From positions 428,965 to 492,964 of the forward strand of contig JAHXIQ010000004.1 of the NCBI GenBank assembly GCA_025655555.1: a DNA stretch of 64,000 nt, in the 5' to 3' direction. How positions within the stretch are numbered: the first letter of the stretch is position 1; each line of letters begins with the position of its first letter. Of this stretch, positions 28,829 through 40,500 are shown piece by piece. The stretch comes from Candidatus Thiodiazotropha sp. (ex Myrtea sp. 'scaly one' KF741663) (lineage in GTDB: Bacteria > Pseudomonadota > Gammaproteobacteria > Chromatiales > Chromatiaceae). Both the position numbers and the translations under genes were made by a program. The notes beneath the pieces were generated by a model. That model was not told where the DNA came from, did no database searches, and saw only the letters and a program-made list of their open reading frames with translations.

Positions 28829-30193
28829 ATGGACGCGCTACTCTTCAAGCTTCTCTTTTTTATTGTTGCTCTGGCAATACTCATTGCTGTGCATGAGTTC
28901 GGTCATTTCTGGGTGGCCCGTAAGCTGGGTGTCAAAGTGCTGCGTTTCTCCATCGGATTTGGTCGTCCACTCTGGAAGCGGGTGGGCAAGGTGGATGGTA
29001 CGGAGTTTGTTATCGCGGCTATACCGTTGGGCGGCTACGTTAAAATGCTTGACGAGCGGGAGGCCCCGGTTGAACCTGAAGAGCAGGCACGTGCCTTCAA
29101 TCGTCAGTCCCTGCCGGTACGCAGCGCCATTGTGGTGGCCGGCCCTCTATTCAATTTTATCTTCGCCATCTTTGCCTTCTGGCTGATCTTCGTCACTGGT
29201 GACACCGGCTTCAAGCCCCTGGTGGGGGACGTGGCTGAAGCGTCCCGCGCCGAACAGGTTGGTTTTCAGCCGGGAGATGAAATTCTATCGGTATCAGGAA
29301 AGCCGACTCCCTCCTGGGAACTTGTGATCTATGAGCTACTGGGTCGCTCGCTGGTTGAGCCGACCCTGTCGATTCATGTGCGTACAAAAGAGGGTGATGA
29401 GCGCCACTACTCTCTGCAGACTGAAGGACTCCAGGAGTTGGCGGAGGAAGGGCAGATCCTGAAGGGTCTCGGTTTGTCGCCGGCCCGTCTTATTCTTCCT
29501 CCGGTTATCGATGAGATTCTTGCGGGCGAACCAGCTGATCGTGCCGGTCTTCAGTCTGGTGATCGGATCATCTCAGTCGATGGCGAAGCGGTTGAGAATT
29601 GGAATCAGTGGGTGGAGTATGTGCGTGCCCGTCCCGAACAGTCCCTGCAAATGGAGGTTGAGCGCGCCTCTCAGATACTGACACTCAGCCTGACCCCCGC
29701 ATCGAGGAAAGAGGGCGATAAGACCATTGGGCGTGTGGGTGCAGGTCCCAATGTGCCTGAAGACCTCAGGGAGAGCTACCGATCGGTGGTCCGCTACGGA
29801 CCGGTCGAGGCGGTTGGCCGGTCCATGGCAAAAACCTGGGATTACTCAATCCTAATGCTCCGGATGCTGGGCAAGATGATAGTCGGTGAGGTGTCGGTCA
29901 AGAATCTCAGTGGCCCCATCTCTATCGCTGACTACGCAGGGAAATCAGCCAGCCACGGGATGGTCTATTTCCTCAAGTTCCTGGCTGTCGTCAGTATCAG
30001 CCTCGGTGTGCTTAATCTTTTACCGATTCCTGTCCTTGATGGGGGCCACCTCTTCTTCTTCCTGATTGAGGCGGTCAAAGGGTCTCCCCTCTCGGAACAC
30101 TTTATGGAGCAGGGTCAGAAGATGGGTATGTTAATTCTCCTGGCCATCATGGGGCTTGCGATTTTTATCGATCTGAATCGCTATCTCGGTTAG
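28829..30193 (+). CDS. rseP: Site-2 protease RseP
   Basis: Inner-membrane zinc protease that cleaves anti-sigma factor RseA and clears signal peptides. 454 residues. The zinc motif HEFGH is at residues 22-26 in the first membrane helix. The third ligand motif, VLDGGHLFFF, lies in a helix near residue 400. Between them are two PDZ-like domains (GFQPGDEILSV and GLQSGDRIISV). Its position between dxr and bamA is the standard one, tying envelope stress control to outer-membrane assembly. Confidence 0.97.
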   Translation: MDALLFKLLFFIVALAILIAVHEFGHFWVARKLGVKVLRFSIGFGRPLWKRVGKVDGTEFVIAAIPLGGYVKMLDEREAPVEPEEQARAFNRQSLPVRSAIVVAGPLFNFIFAIFAFWLIFVTGDTGFKPLVGDVAEASRAEQVGFQPGDEILSVSGKPTPSWELVIYELLGRSLVEPTLSIHVRTKEGDERHYSLQTEGLQELAEEGQILKGLGLSPARLILPPVIDEILAGEPADRAGLQSGDRIISVDGEAVENWNQWVEYVRARPEQSLQMEVERASQILTLSLTPASRKEGDKTIGRVGAGPNVPEDLRESYRSVVRYGPVEAVGRSMAKTWDYSILMLRMLGKMIVGEVSVKNLSGPISIADYAGKSASHGMVYFLKFLAVVSISLGVLNLLPIPVLDGGHLFFFLIEAVKGSPLSEHFMEQGQKMGMLILLAIMGLAIFIDLNRYLG

Positions 30194-30318
30194 TTGTTCT
30201 GTACCCTCAAGGGCGAAGATCCCTTATACTTACGCGCTGTGTTGTCCTCCGGTAAGGCTGGGCATGACGGATTCTGAGCAACCAAAAACAAATTCAGCAA
30301 TAAAATAGTAATCACCAT

Positions 30319-32610
30319 ATGTCTTCACGCGTTCGTCTTCCTGCCGCTCTCCTGTTGCTGTTTCTGGGGTTGGTGGTATCACAAGTCAGGGCGTTCCAGG
30401 TGGAGGATATCCGGGTGGAGGGCCTACAGCGCATCTCCGCCGGCACCGTATTCAACTATCTGCCGGTGAAAACCGGGGATGAGGTCAATGCGGGCAATAC
30501 TGCACAAATTATCCGTACCCTGTTCAAAACAGGTTTCTTCCAGGATGTTCGCCTGGAACGGGATGGTGATGTTCTCATTGTCTTTGTCCGTGAACGTCCC
30601 GCCATTGCAGAAATCAATATCAGCGGTAACAAAGATCTGGAAACCGATCAGCTGCTGGCCGGTCTGAAAGATATCGGCCTGGCGGAAGGCCGCGTCTTTA
30701 AGCGCGCCTTGCTGGAGAAGGTGGAGCAGGAACTGAACCGCCAATACTTTTCCCGTGGCAAGTACGGGGTAAGGATTGAATCAACGGTCACACCTCTTGA
30801 GCGTAATCGGGTCGGTATTGAAATCGAGATCTCCGAAGGGCTCACTGCCCGGATTAAAAAAATAAATCTGATCGGAAATCATACCTTTGATGATGATGAG
30901 CTATTGGATGAATTTGAACTGGGGATCCCCGCTTGGTACGCCATCTTCTCGAGCAAGGATAAATACTCCAAGCAGGCGCTGGGCGGGGATCTTGAAACCT
31001 TGCGTTCCTTCTATCTGGATCGGGGATATATCGATTTCAAGATAGCGTCGACCCAGGTATCGATCACACCTGATAAAAAAGATATTTATATTACTGTCGC
31101 GATTGACGAGGGAGAGGTATTCACCCTCAACGATATCAAATTAGCAGGTGATCTGGAGCTGCCTCATGAAGAGCTGTTCCCACTCATTCATCTGAGGCGT
31201 GGGGAAGTATTCTCACGTAAGAAGGTGAGTGCCAGCGCAGACGGACTCAACAGTAAGTATTCGGATGCGGGTTATGCCTTCGCCAATGTGAACAGTATTC
31301 CCGACATTGACCGTGAGAATCGTACTGTCGGGATTACCTTTTTCGTCGATCCTGGCAAGCGGGTCTATGTTCGTTACGTCAACTTCAGCGGTAATGCCTC
31401 TACCCGTGACGAGGTCCTGCGGCGGGAGATGCGGCAGATGGAATCGGCCTGGTTCTCTGGTGAAAAGACAAAACTCTCCCGTGACAGACTGCAGCGTCTT
31501 GGTTATTTCAGCGACGTCAGTGTTGAGACCCCGGCAGTGCCGGGCAGCACCGATCTGGTGGATGTCAACGTTGATGTCACTGAGAGCGCTTCAGGCAGTC
31601 TGAGTGCGGGCGTCGGTTTCTCACAAACCCAGGGTATTATCCTCAATGCCAGTATCACGCAGGATAACTTCCTGGGCAGTGGCAAGCGTGTCAGTGCGGG
31701 TTTTGATACCAGTGATGCGACCAAGAAACTGAGCATTGCCTACACCAATCCCTACTACACCATCGACGGTGTGAGCCGGGGTATTGAGATGAGTTACCGC
31801 CAGACCGATTTTGCGGAACTCAATATCTCCAGCTTCTCCACAGATGTGGGCAGGCTGGGCGTCAACTACGGTATCCCCCTGACTGAATTCGATCGGCTGC
31901 GCTTCGGTGTCGCTTATGAGGATACGACCTTCTTTCTCGGTTCGTCTCCCTCACAGGAGATTATCGATTTCGAGGCGGCCAATGGTGACCATTTCAGGGA
32001 TCTGGAGCTGACAGGCAGCTGGGTCCGTGATACCCGGGATCGGGCGATCTTCCCCAACCGGGGCGGGCGCCAGGTTCTCGCTCTTGAAGCCAATACCCCC
32101 GGCAGCGATCTGCAGTACTATCGTATGACCTATCGACATACCCGTTACTTTCCGCTGACCGGCGCGTTGACCCTCATGCTAAATGGTGAACTGGGCTATG
32201 GTGACGGCTTTGGTGAGGATGAGGCACTGCCCTTTTTCCGTAACTTCTATGCTGGTGGCATCGGTACGGTAAGGGGGTTCGAGGAGAATACCCTGGGGCC
32301 GAAAGATTCACAGAATGATGCTTTGGGAGCAAATGCCAAAGTTATTGGTCAAATGGAACTGGCATTTCCGGTATTCGGTGAAGATTTCAAGGATACTGTA
32401 CGTGCCGGCCTGTTTCTCGACGCGGGCAATGTCTTTGACGTCGAGGCGGGGGAGAACATCGAGTGGGATCGGATTAGAGTATCGACCGGTCTAATGTTAT
32501 CTTGGTTCTCGCCCGTTGGTGCACTCTCCTTCAGTCTGGGTTATCCCATTGTTGAGGAGGAGGGTGATTCATCCGAGAAATTCCAGTTTAGAATTGGTGG
32601 CGGTTTCTAG
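30319..32610 (+). CDS. bamA: Outer-membrane assembly factor BamA
   Basis: Omp85-family core of the BAM complex that inserts beta-barrel proteins. 763 residues. A Sec signal peptide (about 1-25, ending VRA) is followed by five POTRA domains to about residue 425 and a 16-strand barrel. The conserved VRGF loop-6 motif sits near residue 650 ([16 protein letters not shown]). The C-terminus ends in Phe (FQFRIGGGF), the usual outer-membrane signal. skp follows after 19 bases. Confidence 0.97.
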   Translation: MSSRVRLPAALLLLFLGLVVSQVRAFQVEDIRVEGLQRISAGTVFNYLPVKTGDEVNAGNTAQIIRTLFKTGFFQDVRLERDGDVLIVFVRERPAIAEINISGNKDLETDQLLAGLKDIGLAEGRVFKRALLEKVEQELNRQYFSRGKYGVRIESTVTPLERNRVGIEIEISEGLTARIKKINLIGNHTFDDDELLDEFELGIPAWYAIFSSKDKYSKQALGGDLETLRSFYLDRGYIDFKIASTQVSITPDKKDIYITVAIDEGEVFTLNDIKLAGDLELPHEELFPLIHLRRGEVFSRKKVSASADGLNSKYSDAGYAFANVNSIPDIDRENRTVGITFFVDPGKRVYVRYVNFSGNASTRDEVLRREMRQMESAWFSGEKTKLSRDRLQRLGYFSDVSVETPAVPGSTDLVDVNVDVTESASGSLSAGVGFSQTQGIILNASITQDNFLGSGKRVSAGFDTSDATKKLSIAYTNPYYTIDGVSRGIEMSYRQTDFAELNISSFSTDVGRLGVNYGIPLTEFDRLRFGVAYEDTTFFLGSSPSQEIIDFEAANGDHFRDLELTGSWVRDTRDRAIFPNRGGRQVLALEANTPGSDLQYYRMTYRHTRYFPLTGALTLMLNGELGYGDGFGEDEALPFFRNFYAGGIGTVRGFEENTLGPKDSQNDALGANAKVIGQMELAFPVFGEDFKDTVRAGLFLDAGNVFDVEAGENIEWDRIRVSTGLMLSWFSPVGALSFSLGYPIVEEEGDSSEKFQFRIGGGF

Positions 32611-32629
32611 CCACAGTAGGAGTGAGTGA

Positions 32630-33145
32630 GTGAAACATCTAAAAACGCATCTCTTTTTATTGCCCGTACTGCTATTCCTTTCCAGTGCAACTTTCGCTGA
32701 GGAGTATCGGATCGCGTTCGTCAATGCCACTAAGGTGTTCGAAGAGTCAACTCAGTACAAAGCCGCAAGAGATCGCCTGCAGACGGAGTTTTCACGTCGT
32801 GAGAAGGAGCTGCTTTCAAGCCAGAAACAGCTCAAGCAGTTGGAAGAGAAACTCCAGCGAGACGGCTCCGTCATGAGTGAGTCGGAAGTGAAGCGACTGG
32901 AGCGGGACATTCTCAACCGTAGCCGCAAGCTCAAGAATGCTCAGACCGAGTTTCGTGAGGACCTCAATCTGCGTCAGAACGAGGAGTTCAAAAAGCTCCG
33001 CCAGCAGGTGCGTGAAGTGATCCAGGAAGTCGGTAAGGCGGAGAAGATCGATCTGATCGTTTCGGATGGCGTGGTTTACTTCAGCAAGAAAATTGATATC
33101 TCAGACCTGGTGCTGGAAAAGCTCAAGCAGATTAAGGCTGAGTAG
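32630..33145 (+). CDS. skp: Periplasmic chaperone Skp/OmpH
   Basis: Trimeric holdase delivering unfolded porins to BamA. 171 residues, with a signal peptide ending SSATFA near residue 23. The long, charged coiled-coil arms lie between about 50 and 120 (heptads rich in Lys, Glu and Leu). The start is GTG at 32630, reading as fMet before KHLKTHLFLLPVLLF. It lies between bamA and lpxD, as is typical. Confidence 0.94.
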   Translation: MKHLKTHLFLLPVLLFLSSATFAEEYRIAFVNATKVFEESTQYKAARDRLQTEFSRREKELLSSQKQLKQLEEKLQRDGSVMSESEVKRLERDILNRSRKLKNAQTEFREDLNLRQNEEFKKLRQQVREVIQEVGKAEKIDLIVSDGVVYFSKKIDISDLVLEKLKQIKAE

Positions 33146-33168
33146 CACCGAGGTCTACGGGCTTGGTC

Positions 33169-34200
33169 ATGCAACTGGGGGAACTCGCTCGGACGGTGGG
33201 AGCCGAGTTGCGGGGTGATGCCGAGGTGATGATCTCCGGGGTTGGCACCCTGCAGAATGCCAAGCCTGGACAACTGAGTTTTCTCAGCAATCCCAGCTAT
33301 AACCGGTATCTTAAAACCACCCGAGCCTCAGCCGTCTTTGTTGCACCGGAGCAGGCCGAGGCATGCCCGGTCACAGCACTGGTTTCGGATAATCCTTACC
33401 TGAGCTATGCTCGTGCCGCAGCACTGCTGTTTCCGGCACCAGCCATCGACCCTGGCATTCACGAGAGTGCAGTAGTGGCCGAAACCGCTGTGGTGGACGC
33501 GACTGCTCATGTGGGTGCCTGTGCCGTGATTGGTGATGGCGCCACCATCGGTGCCGCTGTCATCATCGGGCCTGGTTGTGTGGTCGAGGCGGGTTGCCTG
33601 GTCGGTGAGCAGAGCCGCTTAGTGGCTCGCGTCACCCTTTGTCGCGATACGATCGTTGGTCGACGATGCCTGATTCATCCCGGCGCAGTGCTGGGTGCGG
33701 ACGGTTTCGGTTTAGCCAATGATGAAGGCCGATGGGAAAAGGTTCCCCAGCTGGGACGGGTTCGTGTCGGGGATGATGTGGAGATCGGTGCCAACACCAC
33801 CATTGACCGGGGTGCGCTTGAAGACACAGTTCTTCATGATGGGGTCAAGCTTGATAACCTGATCCAGATCGCTCATAACGTGGAGATCGGCGAGCATACC
33901 GCCATGGCGGGTTGCTCTGCGGTGGCCGGCTCGACAAAAATAGGCAGCCATTGTACTGTCGGCGGGCTGGCTGGCGTGGTAGGACATCTTACGATCGGCG
34001 ATAATGTCCATTTCTCGGCAGCGACCCTGGTCACACGATCTTTCGAAAAGCCGGGCTACTATAGTGGCGGTCTGCCGGCCATGGGAAATGGCGAGTGGCG
34101 TAAGCTGGTTGCCAGGCTGCGTCGTCTCGAAGAGATGCAGAGGGAATTGAAGACCCTGAAGCAGAAAATCGGGGTGCTGGAAGGAAAACAGGACAAATGA
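33169..34200 (+). CDS. lpxD: UDP-3-O-(3-hydroxyacyl)glucosamine N-acyltransferase
   Basis: Third step of lipid A synthesis, adding the second hydroxyacyl chain. 343 residues from ATG 33169; a TTG two codons upstream is also possible. An N-terminal uridine-binding domain ([20 protein letters not shown]) is followed by a left-handed beta-helix of hexapeptide repeats. The catalytic His is expected in [13 protein letters not shown]-terminal helix includes [17 protein letters not shown]. Confidence 0.96.
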   Translation: MQLGELARTVGAELRGDAEVMISGVGTLQNAKPGQLSFLSNPSYNRYLKTTRASAVFVAPEQAEACPVTALVSDNPYLSYARAAALLFPAPAIDPGIHESAVVAETAVVDATAHVGACAVIGDGATIGAAVIIGPGCVVEAGCLVGEQSRLVARVTLCRDTIVGRRCLIHPGAVLGADGFGLANDEGRWEKVPQLGRVRVGDDVEIGANTTIDRGALEDTVLHDGVKLDNLIQIAHNVEIGEHTAMAGCSAVAGSTKIGSHCTVGGLAGVVGHLTIGDNVHFSAATLVTRSFEKPGYYSGGLPAMGNGEWRKLVARLRRLEEMQRELKTLKQKIGVLEGKQDK

Positions 34201-34225
34201 TGAGATTCAGATACTGGAGAGTGGT

Positions 34226-34675
34226 TTGATCGCGATGGACATCAATAAGGTGCTGAGCTTGCTGCCGCACCGCTATCCCTTCCTGTTAATCGATCGAGTG
34301 GTCGAATTTGAGAAGGATGCCCGCCTGCAGGCGTTGAAGAATGTGACCTATAACGAACCCTTTTTCAACGGACACTTTCCGGTCCAACCGGTGATGCCGG
34401 GTGTGTTGATTGTCGAAGCCATGGCGCAGGCCACTGGGCTGCTGGCCATGGAGTCAAATCCAGAGACGGTCAACGAAACCACTATCTATCTCTTCGTCGG
34501 CATCGATAAGGCCCGCTTCAAGCAGCAGGTGGAACCAGGTGACCAACTGATCATCGACGTGGAGCAGAACAAGATGAAACGCGGAATCGGCTTCTTTACC
34601 TGCTCGGCTACCGTTGATGGCCGTACGGTGGCCACTGCCGAGATCATGTGTACAGCCAGGGAGATAGGAAGCTGA
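34226..34675 (+). CDS. fabZ: 3-hydroxyacyl-[acyl-carrier-protein] dehydratase
   Basis: Dehydrates 3-hydroxyacyl-ACP in fatty acid elongation and competes with LpxA/LpxD for hydroxyacyl-ACP. 149 residues from TTG 34226. GGAG at 34216-34219 is spaced well for this codon and too far from ATG 34235, so I prefer TTG. Hot-dog fold with catalytic H50 in [13 protein letters not shown] and E64 in [11 protein letters not shown]. Its stop (34673-34675) overlaps the likely lpxA start. Confidence 0.95.
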   Translation: MIAMDINKVLSLLPHRYPFLLIDRVVEFEKDARLQALKNVTYNEPFFNGHFPVQPVMPGVLIVEAMAQATGLLAMESNPETVNETTIYLFVGIDKARFKQQVEPGDQLIIDVEQNKMKRGIGFFTCSATVDGRTVATAEIMCTAREIGS

Positions 34676-35442
34676 TCGATCCGCGAGCAGTCATCGATCC
34701 TACTGCAGAGTTGGAAGAGGGGGTCTCTGTAGGACCCTTTTCCGTCATTGGCGCGGGAGTAAAAATTGGCAGTGGAACCACCATTGGTCCCCACGTGGTG
34801 ATCAATGGCCCGACTCATATCGGCCGGGACAATCGCATCTATCAGTTTGCCTCGGTTGGTGAAGATCCGCAGGATAAGAAGTACGCTGGCGAGCCTACTA
34901 TGCTGGAGATCGGTGATCGCAACGTGATTCGCGAATGTGCCACCCTGCATCGGGGCACGGTGCAGGATCAGAGTATTACCCGCATCGGCAGTGACAATCT
35001 TTTCATGGCCTATATTCATGTGGCTCACGATTGCATCATCGGTGACCATATTATTCTTGCCAATGGGGCCTCGTTGGGTGGTCACGTTCAGATCGGTGAT
35101 CATGCCATTCTCGGTGGTTTTACCATGGTGCATCAGTTCGGACGTGTTGGTGCGCATAGCTTCTGTGGCATGGGCTCGGCGGTCAATATGGACCTGCCAC
35201 CATTCGTTACGGTCTCCGGTCAGCCGGCAAAACCCCATGGCATCAACAGTGAAGGATTGAGACGTCGCGGTTTTAATGCAGAAGATATCCAGCAGATTAA
35301 GCGGGCATATAAGTTGATCTACAAATCCAAGCTCAGGCTGGAAGAGGCTCGTGTGGAGATTGGTGGGATGCTGGAGCAGATACCTGCCCTTAAAATCCTG
35401 CATGACTTTCTGGCAGAGAGCGGGCGGGGAATCCTGCGTTAA
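34672..35442 (+). CDS. lpxA: UDP-N-acetylglucosamine O-acyltransferase
   Basis: First step of lipid A synthesis. About 256 residues as called. The conserved N-terminus ([18 protein letters not shown]) begins at codon CTG 34672. AGGGAG at 34658-34663 is 8 bases upstream, and the CTG overlaps the fabZ TGA. The only ordinary in-frame start nearby is GTG 34648, inside fabZ, which would add eight residues. I prefer CTG, but this is not settled. The body is a hexapeptide beta-helix with the catalytic His in [14 protein letters not shown], then a helical C-terminus. Confidence 0.93.
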   Translation: MIDPRAVIDPTAELEEGVSVGPFSVIGAGVKIGSGTTIGPHVVINGPTHIGRDNRIYQFASVGEDPQDKKYAGEPTMLEIGDRNVIRECATLHRGTVQDQSITRIGSDNLFMAYIHVAHDCIIGDHIILANGASLGGHVQIGDHAILGGFTMVHQFGRVGAHSFCGMGSAVNMDLPPFVTVSGQPAKPHGINSEGLRRRGFNAEDIQQIKRAYKLIYKSKLRLEEARVEIGGMLEQIPALKILHDFLAESGRGILR

Positions 35443-35528
35443 TTCACAGTGTGGCTCAGCCGCACTCGTAGAATCTTATGCGTTCATCTCCGTCGGATAC
35501 GTGGTAGATGGGCAGGCGATAACAGCAG

Positions 35529-36692
35529 ATGAACAGCGAAGACAATCCCATCCGCATCGGTATCCTGGCCAATGAGGTTTCCGGAGACCAGTTGGCCGCT
35601 GCACTGATAGAAGCCTTGCAAAACAGGTATCCCCAAATCCAATTCGAAGGTATGACCGGTCCCCTGATGGATGCTGCCGGTTGTCGTTCCCTGGCCAAAA
35701 TGGACCCGGTGATGGGACTCACCGAGATCCTCAAGCACCTGCCACATCTGCTGACAACGCGCAGACGACTGGCTGACCATTTTGAGCGAGAGAGACCCGA
35801 CCTGGTCATCGGTGTCGATGCTCCCGATTTTATGTTGGCCCTCGAGCGGCGCCTCAAATCCGCTGGGATTACGACGGCTCACTTTGTCTGTCCCAGTGTG
35901 TGGGCTTGGCGTCAGGACAGGGCAAAAAAATTCAGACATACCGTCGACCTGATGCTTTGTATCTTCGATTTCGAGGTCGATTTCTTGCGTGGCTATCAGG
36001 TCAATGCCGCCTATGTGGGACATCCGCTGGCAGATCAGATCCCCTTGCAAGCGCCGGATGCCGCTGCTATTCGGGTATCGCTTGGTCTTAATCCACAGCG
36101 TCCGGTTGTGGCACTGCTGCCCGGAAGTCGAATGAGTGAGGTTGGCCGTCTGGCTGATGATTTTCTGAAAACGGCTGGCTGGTGTCACCAGCAAAGACCC
36201 GAGTTGCAGTTTGTCTCGCCCATGGTGAATGAGCGGGTCAAGCAGGCTTTTCAGGCTCGTATGCAGGCACTCGTACCTGATCTCGATATCACCCTGTTGG
36301 ACGGACAGTCCAGAGAGGCTATCGGGGCAGCTGATCTGGTACTGACTGCCTCCGGCACAGCAACCCTGGAGACCCTGTTGCTAAAGCGGCCGATGGTGGT
36401 GGGCTACCGCCTCTCACCACTGAGCCACTGGCTGATTCGTACCTTCAATCTATTGAAAATACCCCATGTAGCCATCGCCAATCTCCTGGCTGATCAGCCG
36501 CTGGCGCCAGAATTCCTCCAGGACGCATGCAGGCCGGAAATGCTCGGCCCGGCACTCCTCGATCTGCTGGATGATACTGAAAAACGCAGGGAGATCGCCG
36601 CCCACTATCAGGAGATTCATCAACGCCTGCGCTGCAATGCAGCAGATAAGGCGGCTGACGCGGTCCTGGCACTCATTAGGAAAACACAATGA
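35529..36692 (+). CDS. lpxB: Lipid-A-disaccharide synthase
   Basis: GT19 enzyme joining UDP-2,3-diacylglucosamine and lipid X. 387 residues. The N-terminus has the family's [20 protein letters not shown] (commonly AGEASGD), then [12 protein letters not shown], and the nucleotide site LPGSRMSEV. The start ATG 35529 is 86 bases after lpxA. Its last four bases overlap rnhB, giving coupled translation. With lpxD, fabZ and lpxA it forms the standard lipid A cluster. Confidence 0.96.
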   Translation: MNSEDNPIRIGILANEVSGDQLAAALIEALQNRYPQIQFEGMTGPLMDAAGCRSLAKMDPVMGLTEILKHLPHLLTTRRRLADHFERERPDLVIGVDAPDFMLALERRLKSAGITTAHFVCPSVWAWRQDRAKKFRHTVDLMLCIFDFEVDFLRGYQVNAAYVGHPLADQIPLQAPDAAAIRVSLGLNPQRPVVALLPGSRMSEVGRLADDFLKTAGWCHQQRPELQFVSPMVNERVKQAFQARMQALVPDLDITLLDGQSREAIGAADLVLTASGTATLETLLLKRPMVVGYRLSPLSHWLIRTFNLLKIPHVAIANLLADQPLAPEFLQDACRPEMLGPALLDLLDDTEKRREIAAHYQEIHQRLRCNAADKAADAVLALIRKTQ

Positions 36693-37291
36693 CAACACCA
36701 GACATCATGCACGCCACTATTCATATCGCCGGGGTCGACGAGGTTGGCCGCGGTCCCCTGGCCGGGCCGGTTGTGGCGGCAGCTGTAATCCTTCATCCTG
36801 ACCGGCCTATCGAGGGTTTGGCTGATTCCAAGAAGTTGAGCGAAAAACGGCGTGAGGCCCTCGACCTTCAGATCCGTGAATATGCACACTGCTGGGCCCT
36901 GGGTCGAGCCGAGCCTGATGAAATCGACCGTATCAACATCCTGCAAGCCAGCCTGCTGGCCATGCAGCGTGCAGTGGCCGGTTTGACCGCCGAACCGCAA
37001 CTGGCACTGGTGGATGGCAACCGCGCACCGCAACTCTCCTGCAGCGTCAAGACTATCGTTGGTGGTGATAGCAGCGAACCGGCGATCAGCGCAGCCTCGA
37101 TTATCGCCAAAGTAGCAAGAGACAGGGAGATGGTCGAGCTGGATGGACGCTACCCCGGTTACGGCTTGGCGAAACACAAAGGCTATCCCACCAAACAGCA
37201 TATCGAAGCCCTACAGGTGCTGGGGGTGACAGAGATTCACCGTCGCTCATTCGGTCCTGTGCGGCGGGTATTGGATAATTGTGAATTTTAA
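36689..37291 (+). CDS. rnhB: Ribonuclease HII
   Basis: Cleaves RNA in RNA-DNA hybrids and single ribonucleotides in DNA. 200 residues. The catalytic Asp-Glu pair is in [20 protein letters not shown]; later acidic residues occur in ALVDGNRAP and [16 protein letters not shown] overlap with lpxB. The final codons and stop are contained in the left arm of an inverted repeat (37278-37303), so the extreme C-terminus may have been set by insertion of that element. Confidence 0.96.
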   Translation: MTTPDIMHATIHIAGVDEVGRGPLAGPVVAAAVILHPDRPIEGLADSKKLSEKRREALDLQIREYAHCWALGRAEPDEIDRINILQASLLAMQRAVAGLTAEPQLALVDGNRAPQLSCSVKTIVGGDSSEPAISAASIIAKVARDREMVELDGRYPGYGLAKHKGYPTKQHIEALQVLGVTEIHRRSFGPVRRVLDNCEF

Positions 37292-37404
37292 ATGTTGAAT
37301 TTTTAATTGTTTACGTGTGCTACGCAGGTTTTTTTAATGCCGGAATAAACATGAGCGAAGCGAGCTAATGAAATCAAAATTCAACATTTAAAAATTCATA
37401 ATTA
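37278..37404. repeat. AT-rich inverted repeat, MITE-like, at rnhB 3' end
   Basis: Perfect arms AAATGTTGAATTTT (37290-37303) and AAAATTCAACATTT (37376-37389) flank about 72 bases. The symmetry extends outward imperfectly (TTGTGAATTTT on the left against AAAATTCATAATT on the right). No coding capacity. It overlaps the rnhB stop codon. I did not find a clear target-site duplication. Confidence 0.65.
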
Positions 37405-37415
37405 ACTCCCCAGCG

Positions 37416-37450
37416 CGTAGGTTGGGCCTCCTGTGTCGGTCCAACCTACG
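37416..37450. repeat. GTAGGTTGGGCC palindromic repeat, copy 1
   Basis: Arms CGTAGGTTGG (37416-37425) and CCAACCTACG (37441-37450) with a 15-base centre. It is related to the copies at 43791 and 43858 and a half-site GCCCAACCTACA at 41101-41112. A REP-like extragenic palindrome. Confidence 0.85.
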
Positions 37451-37564
37451 TTTGTTAGAGAAATCATCGAATTATCGGTACAGTTATCTGTTTCAAGCAT
37501 TTGTTGCTATCGGATGAAAACCGGGCTCATGTTTTGACCCCGTTTCAGGGTAGAATCTCTCCCC

Positions 37565-40500
37565 ATGGAAGCTACCTTCGTTCATCTCCGTGTCCACTCC
37601 GAATATTCCCTGGTGGATGGCCTGGTACGGGTCAAACCCCTGGTCAAACAAGTGGCGGAGAGCGGCATGCCCGCGGTGGCGCTGACCGATCAGTCCAACC
37701 TCTTCGCACTGGTGCGTTTCTATCAGGCGGCACTGGCCGCCGGGGTCAAGCCCATCGCCGGAGTGGATGCCTGGATCCGCAATCCCGAGGATGCCAATAA
37801 ACCCTTTCGCCTGGTGCTGTTGGTGCAGAACCAGGTGGGCTACAAGAACCTGACCCGTCTGGTATCACGTAGCTATCGCGAAGGGCAGCATCTGGGTCGA
37901 CCGCTGATGGAGCGGGAATGGTTAGTGGACAATACCGACGGGTTGATCGCGCTCTCCGCCGGTCGTTACGGCGATGTGGGCCATGCCCTGCTGGCAGGCA
38001 ATGCGGCAGAGGCGGAGAAGCTACTGGGTGAATGGCTGGCGATGTTCGGTGATCGCTACTATCTGGAACTGCATCGTACCGGTCGACCTGACGAGGAACG
38101 TTGCCTGCACGAGACCGTTACCCTGGCGGCTGACTACGGGGTGCCGGTGGTGGCGACCAACGACGTGCATTTTCTCAAGGCTGAGGATTTTGATGCCCAC
38201 GAGGTCCGGGTCTGTATCCACGAGGGACGTACTATCGATGACCCTCGGCGACCCAAGCACTACAGCGAACAACAATATCTGCGCACGCCGGAAGAGATGC
38301 AGGCGCTTTTCTCCGACATTCCTGAGGCGCTGCAGAACAGTGTCGAGATCGCCAAGCGCTGCACCATTGAGTTGACCCTGGGGGAAAACTTCCTGCCCGA
38401 CTTTCCCATCCCCGAGGGGATGACCATTGAGGAGTTCCTCGCCGCCGAGTCACGCAAGGGACTGGAGTGGCGGTTGGCTCGTATCCTCGATACCGAAGCT
38501 GCTGATTTCGCAGAACAGCGCAAGGTCTACGACGAGCGCCTGCAGATAGAACTCGATGTGATCAACAGCATGGGATTTCCCGGCTACTTCCTGATCGTGG
38601 CTGACTTCATCCAGTGGGCCAAGGATAACGATATCCCGGTTGGACCGGGGCGTGGCTCCGGTGCCGGCTCCCTGGTGGCCTACGCCCTTAAGATCACCGA
38701 TCTCGATCCCATCGAGCATGAACTGCTGTTCGAGCGTTTCCTCAATCCGGAGCGTGTCTCCATGCCCGACTTCGATGTCGACTTCTGCATGGATAAGCGT
38801 GACCAGGTGATCGATTACGTCGCCCGCCGTTATGGGCGCGACTCGGTCTCGCAGATCATTACCTACGGTTCCATGGCGGCCAAAGCGGTGGTGCGCGACG
38901 TGGGTCGGGTGCTCGGTCATCCTTATGGCTTCACCGACCGGGTTGCCAAGATGATCCCCTTCGAGATCGGCATGACCCTCGATAAGGCGCTGGAGGAGAG
39001 TGACGATCTCAAGGATGCCTATCGCAACGACGAAGAGGTAAACGAACTCATCGAGATGGCCAAGAAGTTGGAAGGCTGTGCTCGCAACGCCGGCAAGCAC
39101 GCCGGTGGCGTGGTCATCTCTCCCGGTCTGCTGACCGACTTTACGCCGCTCTACTGCGAGGCCAACGGCGAAGGGCTGGTGACCCAGTTCGACAAGGACG
39201 ATGTGGAGAAGGTGGGCCTGGTCAAATTCGACTTCCTCGGCCTGCGTACCCTGACCATCGTTGACTGGGCACTCAAGGCGGTCAATGCCGAGCGGGAAAA
39301 AGCAGGCCAGGCGCCGATCGATATCAATGTCATTCCGATGGATGACGAGGCCTCGTTCAGGCTGCTGAAAAGTGCTGCGACCACGGCAGTATTTCAGTTG
39401 GAATCCCGTGGCATGAAGGAGTTGGTCAAGAAACTCCAGCCAGACTGTTTCGACGACATCACCGCCCTGGTGGCCCTGTTCCGCCCCGGACCGCTGCAGT
39501 CCGGCATGGTGGACGATTTCATCAACCGCAAACACGGTCGCGCTCAGGTGGCCTACCCTCATCCTGAACTGGAACCGATCCTCAAACCCACCTACGGTGT
39601 CATTCTCTACCAGGAGCAGGTCATGCAGATCGCCCAGGTGCTGGCGGGTTACTCCCTCGGCGGCGCTGACCTGTTGCGCCGTGCCATGGGCAAGAAGAAG
39701 CCGGAAGAGATGGCCAAACAGGGCGAGATTTTTCGCAAAGGTGCGGTGGAAAGGGGAGTGGAAGAGGAGACCGCCCGCTACATCTTCGACCTGATGGAGA
39801 AGTTCGCCGGTTACGGCTTCAATAAGTCTCACTCAGCCGCTTATGCCCTGGTCTCTTATCAGACCATGTGGCTCAAGGCCCACTACCCGGCACCCTTCAT
39901 GGCGGCGGTCTGCTCGGCGGATATGGACAACACCGACAAGGTGGTGCCGCTGATCGACGAGTGTCGCCGCATGAAGCTCAAAGTGGAGCCGCCCCAGGTC
40001 AACCTCTCCGAATACAAGTTCACCGCGGTCGACGATAAAACCGTGGTCTACGGATTGGGCGCCATCAAAGGAGTGGGGGAGTCGGCCATCGAGTCGATCA
40101 TTCATGAGCGGAACACCAACGGCCCCTATGATGATATCTTCGGCTTCTGTCGCCGTATCGACTTGCGTAAAGTTAACCGCCGGGTGTTGGAGTCACTGGT
40201 CCGTGCCGGCGCACTGGATGGCCTGGGCAAGAATCGTGCGACCCTCATGCAGCAGTTGCCGCTGGCACTGAAGCTGGCTGAACAGCACAATGCCATGCAG
40301 GAGGTGGGTCAGAACGACCTGTTCGGTATGGGTGACCCGCAACCCACCGAGGCGAGCCATGCTCAGGTGATTCCCGATGACATCGAAGAGTGGGAGGAGC
40401 AACAGCGACTGACGGCGGAGAAAGAGACGCTCGGTCTCTATCTCACCGGCCACCCCATTGATCGTTATGCGGATGAACTGGGAAAGGTTACCTCAAGCCG

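Noticed and set aside
37534..37556. TTGACC...TAGAAT just before dnaE as promoter
   Set aside because: Spacing between the hexamers is about 11 bases and the -10 lies only 8 bases from the start codon, so it does not form a normal promoter.
38450..39832. Long minus-strand open frame (460 codons) opposite dnaE
   Set aside because: It is antisense to a conserved essential gene, has no domain resemblance, and arises from codon bias in GC-richer genes.
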